Shown piece after piece: positions 1 to 10,675 of a stretch of DNA of 64,000 nt. How positions within the stretch are numbered: the stretch's first letter is position 1; every line of letters begins with the position of its first letter. A program made the position numbers and the translations under genes. Below the pieces are notes generated by a model. It ran no database searches, was not told the origin of the DNA, and worked only from the letters and a program-made list of their open reading frames with translations. Location of the stretch: the NCBI GenBank assembly GCA_949130495.1, contig OX422221.1, positions 149,443,405 to 149,507,404 on the forward strand, read 5' to 3'. Source of the DNA: Sambucus nigra (Eukaryota; Streptophyta; Magnoliopsida; Dipsacales; Adoxaceae).

Positions 1-647
1 TTTATTTATAATTAATATAAACTTACAGGAACTTTTTAAAAACCTATACATGAAGCAATAAAGCACACACATATTATCAAAAAATCAATCACGTGTACTT
101 TATAAACAGGGTGTGTACTTTGAAAACTGATATCGAACTGGTTATTTCCGCTGGCACGGACCTATATCAATAAGTGATTCAATACCAAATCAAAATCAAG
201 GACTCTTAAAATTATAATGAAACATCAATAATATTCATTCAACACATTCAACTAACAATTACAAATATTGATAAATATAACTTATTAATGAAGAATCCAA
301 ACATAAATGCATAAAAAACACAAAATAAAAACATATACATATATAACATATAAAAAGCTATTCAATCACATGAATGAATATTACAATGAGTCTCTTGAAT
401 GAAAACAAATGACATATACTTATTGTAATCGATCGAAAATAGAAAAATCAACTGCTGATAAAGATAAACTTACAAATGATATAGCCAAGTGATACAGGTA
501 GAATCGATTAAGAACATTTTAATCGATTATAGGACATACGATCAAAGCATAAGATTGATGTTATTTTCGATTTCGGAGAATAGTCGTTATTTGCAGAGAA
601 AACTTCAATAGCCTATTAGGTTTATATTTTTTTTAAATTGGGGGGTA
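1..647. other. AT-rich DNA, no gene seen
   Basis: This stretch is strongly AT-rich with many short A/T runs. I see no convincing reading frame, splice-bounded exon, transposon terminus or RNA gene. It ends at the TTTAT (648-652) that forms the left flank of the solo LTR. Confidence 0.6.
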
Positions 648-652
648 TTTAT
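648..652. repeat. Target-site duplication, left copy (TTTAT)
   Basis: TTTAT lies immediately before the TG of the solo LTR and is repeated exactly after its CA at 3239-3243. Confidence 0.75.
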
Positions 653-3238
653 TGTAACAACCCTCGCTTTTGAGATTTTATTTTATATTTAATCTGCTAA
701 TTATAGTGATTAGATAAAGATGTTGATTTTTGGAGTAGGTATTAATTTAAGAAAGATAAGTTAATATCTACTATGATGTTGCATATTTACCGTATGTAGA
801 GGTGAATTTTGCTATGTTATGTTTTATTATGTCATAAGAATTTAAAAATGACATTGGGATTAAAATGAAATAGGAACCTAAACTGAATTATAAAATCTCC
901 AAATGATAATTGGGAGGGTTCCATTAGTTTCAGGAGGTTTGAGATAGTCAAAATGTGTTACACCTTATATTTTGAGGTTTTGGGCACTTTTGACTGGTTT
1001 TGGCATATCGCGTATTAGAAATCATTTTTTATTGCGGTATTGACATTTAAAGTGGAGACTTTTGTTTAAGGCCATGTTTTAGTCTTGTAAGCCTTCCATT
1101 TATTTTATTTCCCTTAAGATGATTCTAGCCCTAAAGGAGAGAGAGAGGAAGGGAATTTGTGGAGAAAGTGAGAGAGTGAAGATTGGTGGAGCTATCTTGC
1201 TTTCTTCTTCATCAAAATCTGAAGTTACAACCTTGAGGCAAGTTTTCTACTTGCTATTGTATGACTTAAGTAGAGTAATTTGCATTGATAGTTATGGTTA
1301 TGTATGGTGTATGGATAGTAGGGCTTTTTAGTGGATTCATCAGTTTAATTCCTTGGAGGTTGATTTGAATTGTTATTGGTATAGATTTTGGGTGTTGGAT
1401 GCATTTAAAATTAGTTGGTAGCAATAAATGATGGGGAGACTTGTTGTTGGAAGAGGAAGGGTTTTTGGGTCTGCTATGACTGGTCGACCGCGGGTCTAGG
1501 ACCGGTCGACCGGGCCTTCGGGGGAGGGCTCACTGCTTTCTGATTTTGATGTGCGGTCGACCACGGTCCATGACCGATCGATCGTCCCCTTTCCCTGGAC
1601 TTTCTGCTTTCCTACGAAGGTAAAGTTTTGAGATGCGGTCGACCGCGGCCTTGGACTGGTCGACCGGTCCCCTGCTTTTCACTCTTATACTTATTTTTGT
1701 TTCCTAGATTTCTTCTTTTAAATAGGAATTAGGAACCTTCTTGTATGAAGTAAAACTAAGATTTTAGAGTCCTAGTTGAGTTTGGTCGTTACCCTATAGT
1801 TGAGTGGGATCACTTGGGGTTAGTTCTGGGGTGCTTGAAGGGATACTTAGGTATCACTTCTCTTTTGGGTGAATTAGTTAAAGTTAGAGTTCTGAGCCCA
1901 TGTGTGGGGATGTTAGAATCCCTTTGGTGGAATGTAAAACCTTGGGTCTTATGAGACTTTGAGAAATGGTTTAGAGAATACCTTGGGACCTAATGTTATG
2001 ATGAAATTGAATAAGAAATATTCAAGGATAAATGGTTTCAAATAAAATGAAACACATGTGATATACGGTAATAAAAACGAGATTAAATTGGAAATTGTTA
2101 AATTTCTTAAACACACCTCTCTAAATGCTATCATAAGCGAAGCTCGCGCATGAGGTGATGTCCCCTAACTATTGAATGCAGGCTGACTATAGTCCTCGGC
2201 CATATGCGGGGTTTGTATATATTTTTCTGCGCTAGTGAGGTAATTCCGGGTGTGGTTATGACTCACTCGCAGGTATATGGCCACTTCCCGACGTGCGTTA
2301 GGTGCCCATGTTGTCTTGTATAGATAGGCCCTAGAAGATGATAGTCATTTAAGAGCGCGCTCAGTGGGGAAACTCGGAGGGGCGGTCTTAGAAATGTTAT
2401 ATGTGTATGAATATAACCTTTCTAACTCAAGTGGGACTTGAGGTATGCAAATTGCCATAAGATATGTGATGGTAATTATATTCCTGTTAAGGAATGGAAA
2501 TTGATAAGGTATGGAAAGAAATGTGAATTAATTTAACTTCTCTTGCCTAATTTTATAATTGTTAGAAATATATATAAAATGGCATTATCACATTTTATGA
2601 TTAGGTTATTAGATTCTCATTTCATATCATTTTTTATGCATTGTCCATATATATCATGTTTCTTACTCTTCTGGGAATCATATATAAATCGGGCCCTGAC
2701 CCGTTCATCTTTCTATGTTGTGCATATTGTGGTATCCGCTCAGGTGCTCCTCCGAAAGGGCGCCCATTATGAATTTCCCTTCTTATGCTTTTGACGAGCT
2801 GTATGACCTTGCAGATTATTACAGGATGTTGTTAGACACCCTCCTCTTTGGAATCTAGTTATGATCGGGTCTTACATTCGGGCTAGTGGCCCATATTTTG
2901 TAATTGTTAATGGATGTGGTATGCAGCATATATTAGATTGTGAAACACTGTGATGTAACTGTGGACCGACAGATTATTCAGTTCTTGTATTGTATATTAT
3001 TTTGGTTAATTAACTATATGTTCCTTGGAAATTCCACTTTTGTCAGATTTGGGTTATTTAATTTATTTCTTAAATCTTTTTAAAAATCAAAATTTTGACA
3101 ACCTTCTTTTTGATTTATGGAGTGGCTTACCTATATACCTAATTATCGTTATGATGCTGAGGATGATATCCATCCCTGATTCCATTATGTCGAGGTATCG
3201 GGCTGGCCACCCCTTATTTCGGAGAGCGGGTTATCACA
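653..3238. mobile_element. Solo LTR of an LTR retrotransposon
   Basis: The segment starts TGTAACAACCC and ends GGGTTATCACA, so its ends are TG...CA and form an imperfect terminal inverted repeat with 9 of 11 positions matching. It is flanked directly by the same pentamer TTTAT (648-652 and 3239-3243), as expected for a 5-bp target-site duplication. No gag or pol reading frame lies inside, and its 2586-bp length is plausible for a long plant LTR. The simplest reading is a solo LTR left by recombination between the two LTRs of a full element. The TGTAACA...TGTTACA-like ends resemble long-LTR Ty3/gypsy chromoviruses, but family is inference. Small ORFs within it (for example 1119-1331) show no recognisable domain. 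Confidence 0.8.
1479..1672. repeat. Three spaced copies of a palindromic GGTCGACC motif pair inside the LTR
   Basis: Three GC-rich units at about 1479-1516, 1552-1590 and 1634-1672 each follow the pattern GGTCGACC, a CGG or similar spacer of roughly 10 bases, then a second GGTCGACC-like palindrome. The second half of the middle unit has drifted to GATCGATC. The units are 70-80 bp apart and stand out sharply from the surrounding AT-rich sequence. They can form hairpins and may be part of the LTR regulatory region, but no function can be read from sequence. Confidence 0.6.
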
Positions 3239-3243
3239 TTTAT
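3239..3243. repeat. Target-site duplication, right copy (TTTAT)
   Basis: Exact partner of the TTTAT at 648-652. Together they fix both edges of the solo LTR to the base. Confidence 0.75.
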
Positions 3244-3960
3244 ATGTTGGACCTAATCGTTTAAAATTTGGTTCATTGATTTTTTTGTCCAAAATTGTTA
3301 GTCCAAGGACTAGACCGTAAAAACCTATTTTAATTATGACGTTTGAATCATATAAAGAAATAGCGTCTGAGTGTATATTTTTTTGCCTTCCTTAGGATCA
3401 TAAAAAACTGGTATTTGGGTGAAAGATCAAAATCAATTATTATTTTCACCTTAACAATTCACTAATTTTAGGGCAATTAAAATGATAATTTTTTTTTATT
3501 TTAGGATAATTAGATAGCCTATATGCGAATTATCAAGAATATATTAAATAGTGTTGTCATTTTACAAGAAAATAATTGTTGTAACGGTCGAAGTTAAACA
3601 ACCGTGATTTTGAGTTCTTTTTATTTTTTATTTTTTTACCATGAAATGGTTGTACAATTTAATTTGTTATCGTAATCCGCTCATGATAATCAATTAAAGT
3701 CTAATGTAGTCAATTTGCAGGAGCAAATGAATAAAGATGAAGGATTGAGTTACTGCAGTGACGCTTGAAATTTTGAAGACATTTTTAATTTTTTAAATGA
3801 AATTTTCATTATGTTTGGGGTTTTTCTTAATAAAATATATGTATGGGGATAAACTTTTTTACAGGTACTGTTTGATATATTAATAGTCTCTCAAAACATA
3901 TGTCAGTTATATATAATGAAATAATATGATTTTGAGAATATATTTAAATAATATTTTTCA
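3244..3960. other. AT-rich DNA, no gene seen
   Basis: Low-complexity AT-rich sequence between the solo LTR and the possible Helitron end. No coding region or element boundary was recognised. If the Helitron call is right, its body lies in part of this interval, but I could not find a matching TC 5' terminus. Confidence 0.5.
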
Positions 3961-3984
3961 TTCAACAATATTCGTAACATACAT

Positions 3985-4018
3985 TTTTGTCCGTGTATCG
4001 CGCAGAGTACATGCTAGT
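3985..4018 (+). mobile_element. Possible Helitron 3' terminus
   Basis: The sequence has the layout of a plant Helitron 3' end: a short hairpin (TCCGTG, loop TATCG, CGCAGA; five of six pairs including one G-T), about seven bases, then CTAGT at 4014-4018 followed by a host T. Helitrons end in CTRRT and insert between A and T, which fits. The stem is degenerate and no 5' TC end was found, so the body and length of the element are unknown. A chance match is possible. Confidence 0.4.
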
Positions 4019-4343
4019 TGTTATTAATTTTTTTTATACTGATGGTTATCAATTGGTAAACTATAAAAAACAATATCATAAGTTAGTTAATGCTCCCGAT
4101 TGAACCTTGTTTTTGATACCATTTTTAAGTTCCAATCTAACATTATTTGATCTCAGACTCACAATTAAACACAGTTATGTTCTCCAACTTTTACTTTCGT
4201 CCGGGAGTGTGGGGTTTGAACTAAAAAGGCATACATGATAGTCAGAGGGTCCATCTCACTTATTATGTTGGACTCTACAATTATGTGATACACATAATGT
4301 CTAAAACTAACTAAATTGGTTGTTAATTATAATTTTTAAACAG

Positions 4344-4564
4344 GGTTTTCTACATTGGTATGGTCCGAGAGATCACTTGGTTGTTTCCAAATTAGATTTT
4401 GTGAAAGAAGTACTAAACAATATAGATAAGCATATCCCAAAATGGATAACAAAGGGTTTGCAAAGAATATATTCAAAAATGGTGCTGTGATAATTTTGGA
4501 TCGTGAGAAATAGGTAAAGTTATGGAAATTATCTAATATTTCTTTCAATGTCGAGAGCTTGAAA
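4344..4564 (+). pseudogene. Cytochrome P450 exon remnant (CYP72 clan, exon 2-like)
   Basis: Translation from 4344 gives GFLHWYGPRDHLVVSKLDF followed by VKEVLNN, which matches the region after the N-terminal helix of CYP72-clan P450s (pattern FxxWYG...L-VKE-LNN-D--YPK). After a frameshift near 4479-4481 the second part (4481-4564) reads through one stop (TAG at 4511) as VKLWKLSNISF then VESLK, matching the family's W-V-K-L-R-K-L-A-N-H-A-F-H-x-E-S-L-K. The exon edges fit: an AG acceptor after a T-rich tract (4342-4343) and a GTAAGT donor at 4565-4570, and the 221-bp length suits this exon. A frameshift and stop make it non-functional. P450s of this clan are ER-bound haem mono-oxygenases, but the haem-binding exons are not present here. 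Exact subfamily (CYP749/CYP714/CYP72-like) is uncertain. Confidence 0.65.
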
Positions 4565-4780
4565 GTAAGTCCACATTTTACTTCCCTTACAAATAAAATT
4601 TGAGTTACAGTAGACCCCCTCATATTATTTTATTTATATATGGTTCATTATTTTATTTAGGTGAAATATAGGAGGAAATCCTTCAGATTTAACGTAGTTA
4701 AAGTCAATAGAGAATCATAATAATTTTATAAAGCAACTAGCATGAAGGCCACGCGATGCCTGACCGAATATATATCTATG

Positions 4781-4922
4781 TTCTAAAGCAAATAGTGAAT
4801 CCAAACTATCTTATTTTACTGATTAAATTCATTTCGTCGCCCATTTTGATAAATATAGAAAATGTAATTCACGTAGACAAAAATACAAACAGGTGGTTTG
4901 CAAAAAAAAAATCCAACTTTAC
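4781..4922 (+). repeat. Diverged direct repeat, copy 1
   Basis: About 142 bp that recur at 5037-5182 in the same orientation, 256 bp further on. Both begin TTCTAAAGCAAAT and share ACAAACAGGTGGTTTGCAAA near the end, with scattered substitutions and small indels between. It lies in the gap between the two P450 exon remnants. Confidence 0.75.
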
Positions 4923-5036
4923 TTCTAATTCCTTTCATGGAAGACCAATATAAATATCAAAATAGTTTTGTATAATGATCAGATTTACACAATTGAAAAT
5001 ATTATAACCTTTAGCAGAGATTACTTCTCTAAATAA

Positions 5037-5182
5037 TTCTAAAGCAAATGGTGAACCCAAACTACCTTATTTTTACTGATTAAATTCAGTTGGTCCCCAA
5101 GTTTTAGAAATATAAAAATTGGAACTCATATAGACAAAAATACAAACAGGTGGTTTGCAAAAAAAATAAAATCCAAATTTAA
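5037..5182 (+). repeat. Diverged direct repeat, copy 2
   Basis: Partner of 4781-4922. The copies differ enough to suggest an old local duplication rather than a recent one. No coding potential or transposon ends were recognised in the unit. Confidence 0.75.
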
Positions 5183-6993
5183 CGGATATGCAATATTAAA
5201 TTTAAAAAAAACAGAAAAGATATTACCTTTTCAATCTTTACTTCAATTTTGAAATTTCTAATATAACCTGAAAAAAACTTTAGCGAATAAAAGAAAACAA
5301 ACGAATAGAAAAATGAAAAAATAATGTTCACAAAGGCAACTCTAAAATTAATAAAAAAAAAAAACATACCTCACAATTACAACCTTTTCAGCATTTGGAC
5401 CATAACTTGCATAGCATAATAAAACTCAAATGACTCGTAAAATTTAACTCTAAACAAATGCAAAAAAAATTAAATTGATAAAATTATTCCAATCAAAAAC
5501 TCTAATCAACTGAGCCACCTTCTCAAATTACACCAAGTGAAGTATAATCTGTTATAAAAAAGAAAGGAAAAAGTAATATAATATCTCAACTTTTATCTAG
5601 TATTTCAAAACTGACGATAATTTATTGTGATACCAAAAAATCAGTTTAAACTTTTAAATTTTATAATTTCATAGAATAATTTACTGTGATTTTCCGATTA
5701 AATGGATAGACAAAAAATATATGAAAAAATAATTAACATGTATAATTGAAATTAATAAAATTGTAAATATTTCAAATCTGACCACTCAACTCCTTCACAG
5801 AAGTTACCTATTGTAGACATAAATAATTGTGTAATGTAAATTACCTTTAGAATAAAAAACCATAAAGACTTCATAAAAGCAACTTACACTGTGAACAGGC
5901 TCATATCCAAACAATTGTCACACTAATTCCCAAAGTAAAAATAAAGATACATAAACATAAAACGAAATCTAGAAACCATGGGAAGATTAAAGAAAGAGCG
6001 ATCCAATTTATGAATAACATTAACTCAAATCTTGATAATAACACCACATCACATTTACACACTACTCTTCAGTAAGATGCATTAAGTAGACATAGTAATT
6101 AAATAAATAAATACGTAATGAACAGGAAACTAAAAATAATCAAATGGGTCTCTTCAAAATAAAAAAAAAATAGAAAAGAAAAAAAGCCATCGACACTCCA
6201 TATTAAACCCAATTGAGATTTTTTCTTACATAATACAAAAGAACCAAAAAAAGAAAACTTACTCTTCCAATATCATATGGGAACAAACTCATCTATTTTA
6301 TGAGAACCAGTGACTGGTCTTCCTTTGCTATCCATCAAAGCTCACAAACAAAAACCAAAATAACAAATCAGTCAAAACCCGTCAAGAAAAAAAAGCCCTT
6401 TTTGCTTGTTAAGAGAAGCAAAACCTGTAGATTTTCTTCTTACGTCATGTGGAGAATTTAGAGAAGTCTCTTATTAGCGTCACCCATCACATGAATCTGG
6501 GAGAGAAATAGGTTGGTCTTGTCTGGATAAAGAAATATTTCATCCTATAAATGAAGAGTTTTTTTTTCACGTATATGATAAATATGAAAAGGGAAGAGGC
6601 AGATATGTAAACAGAGGAAATTATGGAAGCCACATAGAAACATAATCATAGAAACTAATATAGCTATATAGATTTGAGGTAGGGGGGAAGTTTGGGGGCA
6701 TTAACGTTAGATACAAAATGTGAATTAAATTAAAAAAACATTCATAATGATAAAATTATAGCACAGTAATATCTTACTTCGAGAACTCCAAACCCAAACC
6801 ATTTAGATCGGCCAAACCACTACACCACATAGTGCCTTCTCCATCAAATCAACTCCCATAAATCGAAGCCACCACCAGCTACTCTTGGATTTCGTTTCTG
6901 AATGATTGGAATTTGAGTAGAGGGATTCAATGAATTAAAAGGGATAAAAGATAATTCAGTGTTGGGTTTCATTTTTTTTCTTGGGAAATGATT
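5183..6993. other. AT-rich DNA, no supported gene; possible minus-strand leader sequence
   Basis: Most of this interval is A/T-rich and shows no recognisable protein domain. On the minus strand a 20-codon frame (6335 down to 6273, MDSKGRPVTGSHKIDEFVPI) is followed by a GTAAGT donor-like site at 6262-6257, and upstream of it (6790-6990) is a less AT-rich stretch. This could be the 5' end of a lost or split gene, but no downstream exon was found, so I do not call a gene. Confidence 0.3.
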
Positions 6994-7073
6994 TCAAAAA
7001 GTCCGGTGTTTTTTTTGTTTGGAAGTGTAAGTTTGAAAAAGGCCGGTGTTTTTTTTGTTTGGAAGTGTAAGTC
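6994..7073 (+). repeat. 40-bp tandem duplication
   Basis: Two adjacent 40-bp units (6994-7033 and 7034-7073) share CCGGTG, an eight-T tract and GTTTGGAAGTGTAAGT, and differ at only a couple of bases at the start. This looks like a recent replication-slippage or unequal-exchange event. Confidence 0.85.
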
Positions 7074-7599
7074 ATAATAGCATGCTTTTATTGCTGCCAC
7101 GTGTCAGCCTCATATGATTTGGGTCTACAATTTTTATATAGTTATATACATATGTCGCATATAGAGTGTAACCCCATCAATTATTACCAGTGTTGAGATG
7201 AGTTGTTCTAGGAAACATAGTTCATGACCAACATCGAAAATCAAAAGTCGGAGAATTCTGAATCTAGTCAGATTGTGGTGACTTATGTCTATTGGTTTTC
7301 TTATTTGTTTATATTTAACTAATTTTGAATTCAAAAAATTATCATTCTACTTTCTCATATATGCTACTTATTTGAAAAATGTGGTCTTGGATCGTAGTGA
7401 GATACAACATCAATTATTCAATTCCTAATTGCCTAAATTTTTTTGTTATTTACTAGGATAAATTAATTTATTTATATTTTGATATTGGAAAGAACAATGA
7501 TGATATTTTAGCTCAAGGATATTTTGTTTACGTGTTATATTGTTAGTAATAGACTTTTTATGAGATTTCATATGTTTTTATTGAACATGGATCACTTGT

Positions 7600-7817
7600 A
7601 TTGAACCGGCTTAAACTAAATAATCACGAAAGATGGAAAGAGAAAGAAGGAAAAAAAAATAGAGGTGTTCCAGGAATTCAAGTGATTAACATCAAAGGTG
7701 GTTTCAAAATAAGCTTTTGGGAGAATCTATATAAAAGGAAGGATATTTTCAAGACGTTGATGAAATTTTGTAAATCATATCAAGAAATTATTTGAAATTT
7801 AGGCTTCTTGAGATCAG
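7600..7817 (+). pseudogene. Cytochrome P450 exon remnant (CYP72 clan, exon 3-like)
   Basis: Three reading frames together match the exon that follows the 4344-4564 piece in CYP72-clan genes. Frame one has HERWKEKEGKK (from about 7625). After a slip in the A-run near 7651-7660 the next frame has EVFQEFK, stop (7683), LTSKVVSK, stop (7710), AFGRIYIKGRIF, corresponding to family EVF-EF--LTSEVISRTAFGSSY--GK-IF. IFKTLMKF then returns in the first frame, and SRNYLKFRLLEIR in the third, ending at a GT donor (7818-7819). At least three frameshifts and two stops show decay. Order and strand agree with the upstream exon, so both are probably one dead gene with an intron region of about 3 kb. The start is approximate. 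No later exons were found before the retrotransposon at 8219. Confidence 0.55.
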
Positions 7818-8218
7818 GTAAATTAACCCTTCTATATGCATAGATTTTCTACATTTCATGCTCACCAACTTACAACAAAACATTTCCAAGAAGGCGCTAA
7901 AATCATGAACACCATTTACTTCTAAAATGCTAATTTACATCAAGGTTTAAAATTTTGTACCAATGAATAAAGTTGTGGAATTCCAAAATTATTTATGTGC
8001 AAAACAAGTGTCAACTATCGGTGTATCACAAAATAAATTAAAATGATATTAGAGTGAAATATAGTATTATATTATACACTTGATTACGAAATATATAGAT
8101 GAATCCATAAGTAATGAGAGATTGCCATCGATGCACCGAGAAAAACTACAAAAACAACAACATTTAAATTTTCTTAAACCACCAACTAGGGGAGACATTA
8201 CACATCACTATACCTACC
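7818..8218. other. AT-rich DNA between P450 remnant and retrotransposon
   Basis: No later P450 exon or other gene could be recognised. The last five bases, CTACC (8214-8218), would be the left target-site copy of the retrotransposon that starts at 8219. The matching right copy is not in the window. Confidence 0.5.
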
Positions 8219-8722
8219 TGTTGATACCAAATTTAGTCTGCTAACGTGGACCAATCACCTGAAGACATGTGGAGATCTACCTATCAAATACAAACATTTG
8301 GGGCGAGCAGCTCAAGCGCCCCGAGATACTTTGTGTACCGATCAACTTAAGTGGCCCGAGCAACTTAGCGTGCAGAGCACCGAATTCAAGAGATTAAAAA
8401 AGACGAATGCGCATTAAATGCTAATTATTATCATACAGATGTATATGTATACTAGATAACAGCGCGTTGTCCTTTCACATGGACAGCCTCAAGGCTATAA
8501 ATACATTGTAACCTCCCCATTAGAGGGGACACTGGATTTTCCTGGTAAACTTATTATCGGGAATTCCAGATAAACAGTCAGCAATACAAAAACAGTGGAC
8601 GTAGGTCATTTCCCTAAGGTTGAACCACTTTAAAAATCTATTGTCTTATATTTATTTATTTATTTATTTATATTTATCTGTGATTAAACTACTTAGATCA
8701 AATCTAGTTTTTTACATCAACA
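8219..8722 (+). repeat. 5' LTR of the Tat element
   Basis: The 504-bp segment begins TGTTGAT and ends ATCAACA, a perfect 7-bp terminal inverted repeat with TG...CA ends. It contains a TATA box at about 8495-8504, and then the GTGGACGTAGGTCA-type motif (8595-8608) typical of the transcribed part of plant LTRs. A (TATT)n microsatellite lies near 8648-8672. The primer-binding region follows directly, which fixes the right edge. Confidence 0.85.
8495..8504 (+). promoter_or_regulatory. TATA box of the LTR promoter
   Basis: CTATAAATAC lies about 55% into the LTR, at the place expected for the U3/R promoter. Transcription would start roughly 25-35 bases downstream. The match is good but no start site can be read directly. 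Confidence 0.65.
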
Positions 8723-8724
8723 GA

Positions 8725-8745
8725 TTTGCGACGTCTGGGGGAAAC
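8725..8745 (+). other. Primer-binding region (degenerate)
   Basis: Two bases after the LTR end lies TTTGCGACGTCTGGGGGAAAC. In Tat elements this position usually carries a GGCGCC-CGTCTGTGGGA-like sequence that pairs with the 3' end of a tRNA to prime minus-strand DNA. The copy here has lost bases in the core. I do not assign a specific tRNA. Confidence 0.6.
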
Positions 8746-8785
8746 GACTGTACTTAGCGTTTTTCACCAAAGCAATTCATCATCA

Positions 8786-10621
8786 ATGGCTGATAATCCA
8801 GAATCCAATAATTGAAACGCTGGGAATCCTCCAAACCTTTCTACTCCCCCAAATGTTCAAGATCTGGCTGTAATGGCTAATCTAGCCCAAGGGCAAGCGA
8901 CCATGCAGGAAACTATACGTCAACTTATACAAACTATTTAGGGTGGAGTGCCAGCCCAATCAAGACAACGAAGTGTTCACAGAAATACCCGTTTACCCTC
9001 TTCAAGAATTAGGCGAATGCTATTCCTAGAGGAATCTCAATCGAGATGCACCGTATCACATCATACTGAGAGATCTAATGTTCCTTCTTATCAACCTGGT
9101 CGGACTTCATCAGTACGAGCTACAGATTCTCAACGAAACGTCACTCTATCTCCAGAAAGGATGAATGCTCTAAAAAGGTTAAGTAGAGTCTCTCCTTTTG
9201 ATCATTTGGGCCCTAGGAGGAATATAAGTCCTCCTAGTATTGCGTCAAGAAACTCCCCACGACTATACGATCAAAAGGAAAGCTCTGCCCAATCACGGCC
9301 AGCAGCTCGATCCCAATAGGCAAATTCAACGCGATCAGTTGCTCGAACTAATAGGCTCGAGGAGGGAAATGACGCATGGAAGGGCTCTATCCAAAGATTG
9401 GAGGACAGATTAGGGGAAATGGATAAAGCCAAGAATCCTCTACAAAAGACTTTTGTCCAAGGGACACCATTTGTGCAGGAAATTATGGATTTTCCCACAC
9501 TATTGAAATTCAAATCTCCTATGGTGACGCCTAAATATGATGAAAAAACTAACAATGTCCTTCATATAAAACAATACCAAACAGCTGCCGATATCTATGC
9601 AGTTCCAGACTAGATGAGATACAGGACATTTTGAGGAACTCTTACTGGATCATCTCAGATATGGTACAACAACCTTCCTCGGGGGAAAATTGAGACTTTA
9701 TTTCAACTGGCAGAGCTCTTTATCGGGAACTTATGTTTCGGAGCGAAGCTAGTCAAACGAGTAGCACACTTGCTAAGTGTTAGATAGAAAGCAGGTGAAA
9801 GCACCAGGGACTATATTACTCATTTCAATAATGAGAAACTTGAGGTAATTGATTATGAGGAGAAAACATCAATTACTGATCTGATGAGTGGACTGTTGCC
9901 AAATAAGTCGTACAACACTTTAGCCAAAGATCCACCTAGAACCATGGCAGAACTGATGGTAAAAGCAACCAAAATCATGAATGTCGAGGAAGCTATGGCT
10001 GTAAAGAAGAATGCAGACTATAAGGAGACCAAGGTGGAAGATGGTAAAACCGAAAAGAAGGATCAGAAAAACAATGGTGGAAACTGGCAATCAAAAGGAA
10101 AGCAAGCACTGGAGCAGATGAAGAAATTTGGAAATTACACTCCTTTAAAGGTAGATATAAATCACATTCTGGAGGAGATCAAGAATAGCGAGGAACTAGC
10201 CTGGCCAGCAAAAATGAAGGCAGATCCTGACAGAAGAGACAAGACTAAATATTACGAATTCTACAAAGATCATTGCCATACGACTAAAAGTTGCATAACT
10301 CTCTAGAATGAAATTGAAGCACTCATCAGACGAGAAAAATTGACTAAGTATGTTGATCGCCAAGGTGGTGGAAGGGCCAACGATCGAAGAAGGCAAAGGT
10401 CTAAGTCACCTCGTCAAGCAAAAGAAGACAAGAAAAGAAGTCACGAAGAGGATCAAGAAGATGATCAAGATGACCCCGATCTCCCCAAAAGACCAAGATA
10501 GCCCGAACGTGAGGTATTTTCAATCCGTTTTGGATCATTTGAATGTAATGTTATTACAGGTGGAGATGCAGGAGGTAGAGATCTGACTGCAGAAAGAAAA
10601 GCTTACCTCAATGAGGATTAA
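8786..10621 (+). pseudogene. gag: gag region of the Tat element (dead)
   Basis: The frame opens at ATG 8786 and is followed in a single frame to 10621 through stops at 8813, 8939, 9317, 9611, 9632, 9785, 10304, 10499 and 10619. About 9614-9990 resembles the capsid-forming gag domain (GTLTGSSQIWYNNLPRGKI, then LAELF, then a DYITHFN block). Near 10246-10300 YYEFYKDHCHTTKSC sits where Tat Gag has its single zinc-knuckle-like C-x2-H-x4-H-x4-C motif, but the first Cys is Tyr here. A basic and acidic low-complexity tail (RRRQRSKSPRQ and Asp/Glu runs) follows. Gag would package element RNA into virus-like particles. The number of stops rules out function. Confidence 0.85.
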
Positions 10622-10675
10622 GCCTTCTCGTACATTCAGCGAATAAATCTAACTGAAGATGATCGCTCGAGGAAG

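Noticed and set aside
1119..1331. 70-codon ORF with ATG
   Set aside because: It lies inside the solo LTR and shows no known domain or splice support.
2543..3264. Two hydrophobic ORFs (2543-2794 and 3025-3264)
   Set aside because: They are in the AT-rich 3' part of the solo LTR, and one crosses its end. Hydrophobicity here follows from T-rich codons.
4336..4623. 95-codon minus-strand ORF
   Set aside because: It is the antisense of the P450 exon remnant, which explains the sequence on the plus strand.
5179..5367. 62-codon Phe-rich minus-strand ORF
   Set aside because: It is made of A/T-rich low-complexity sequence with no domain.
8648..8680. TATT microsatellite as a separate element
   Set aside because: It is a short simple repeat inside the retrotransposon LTR and needs no separate explanation.
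9271..9555. 94-codon minus-strand ORF in gag
   Set aside because: It is antisense to the gag frame, which continues through it in the forward direction.
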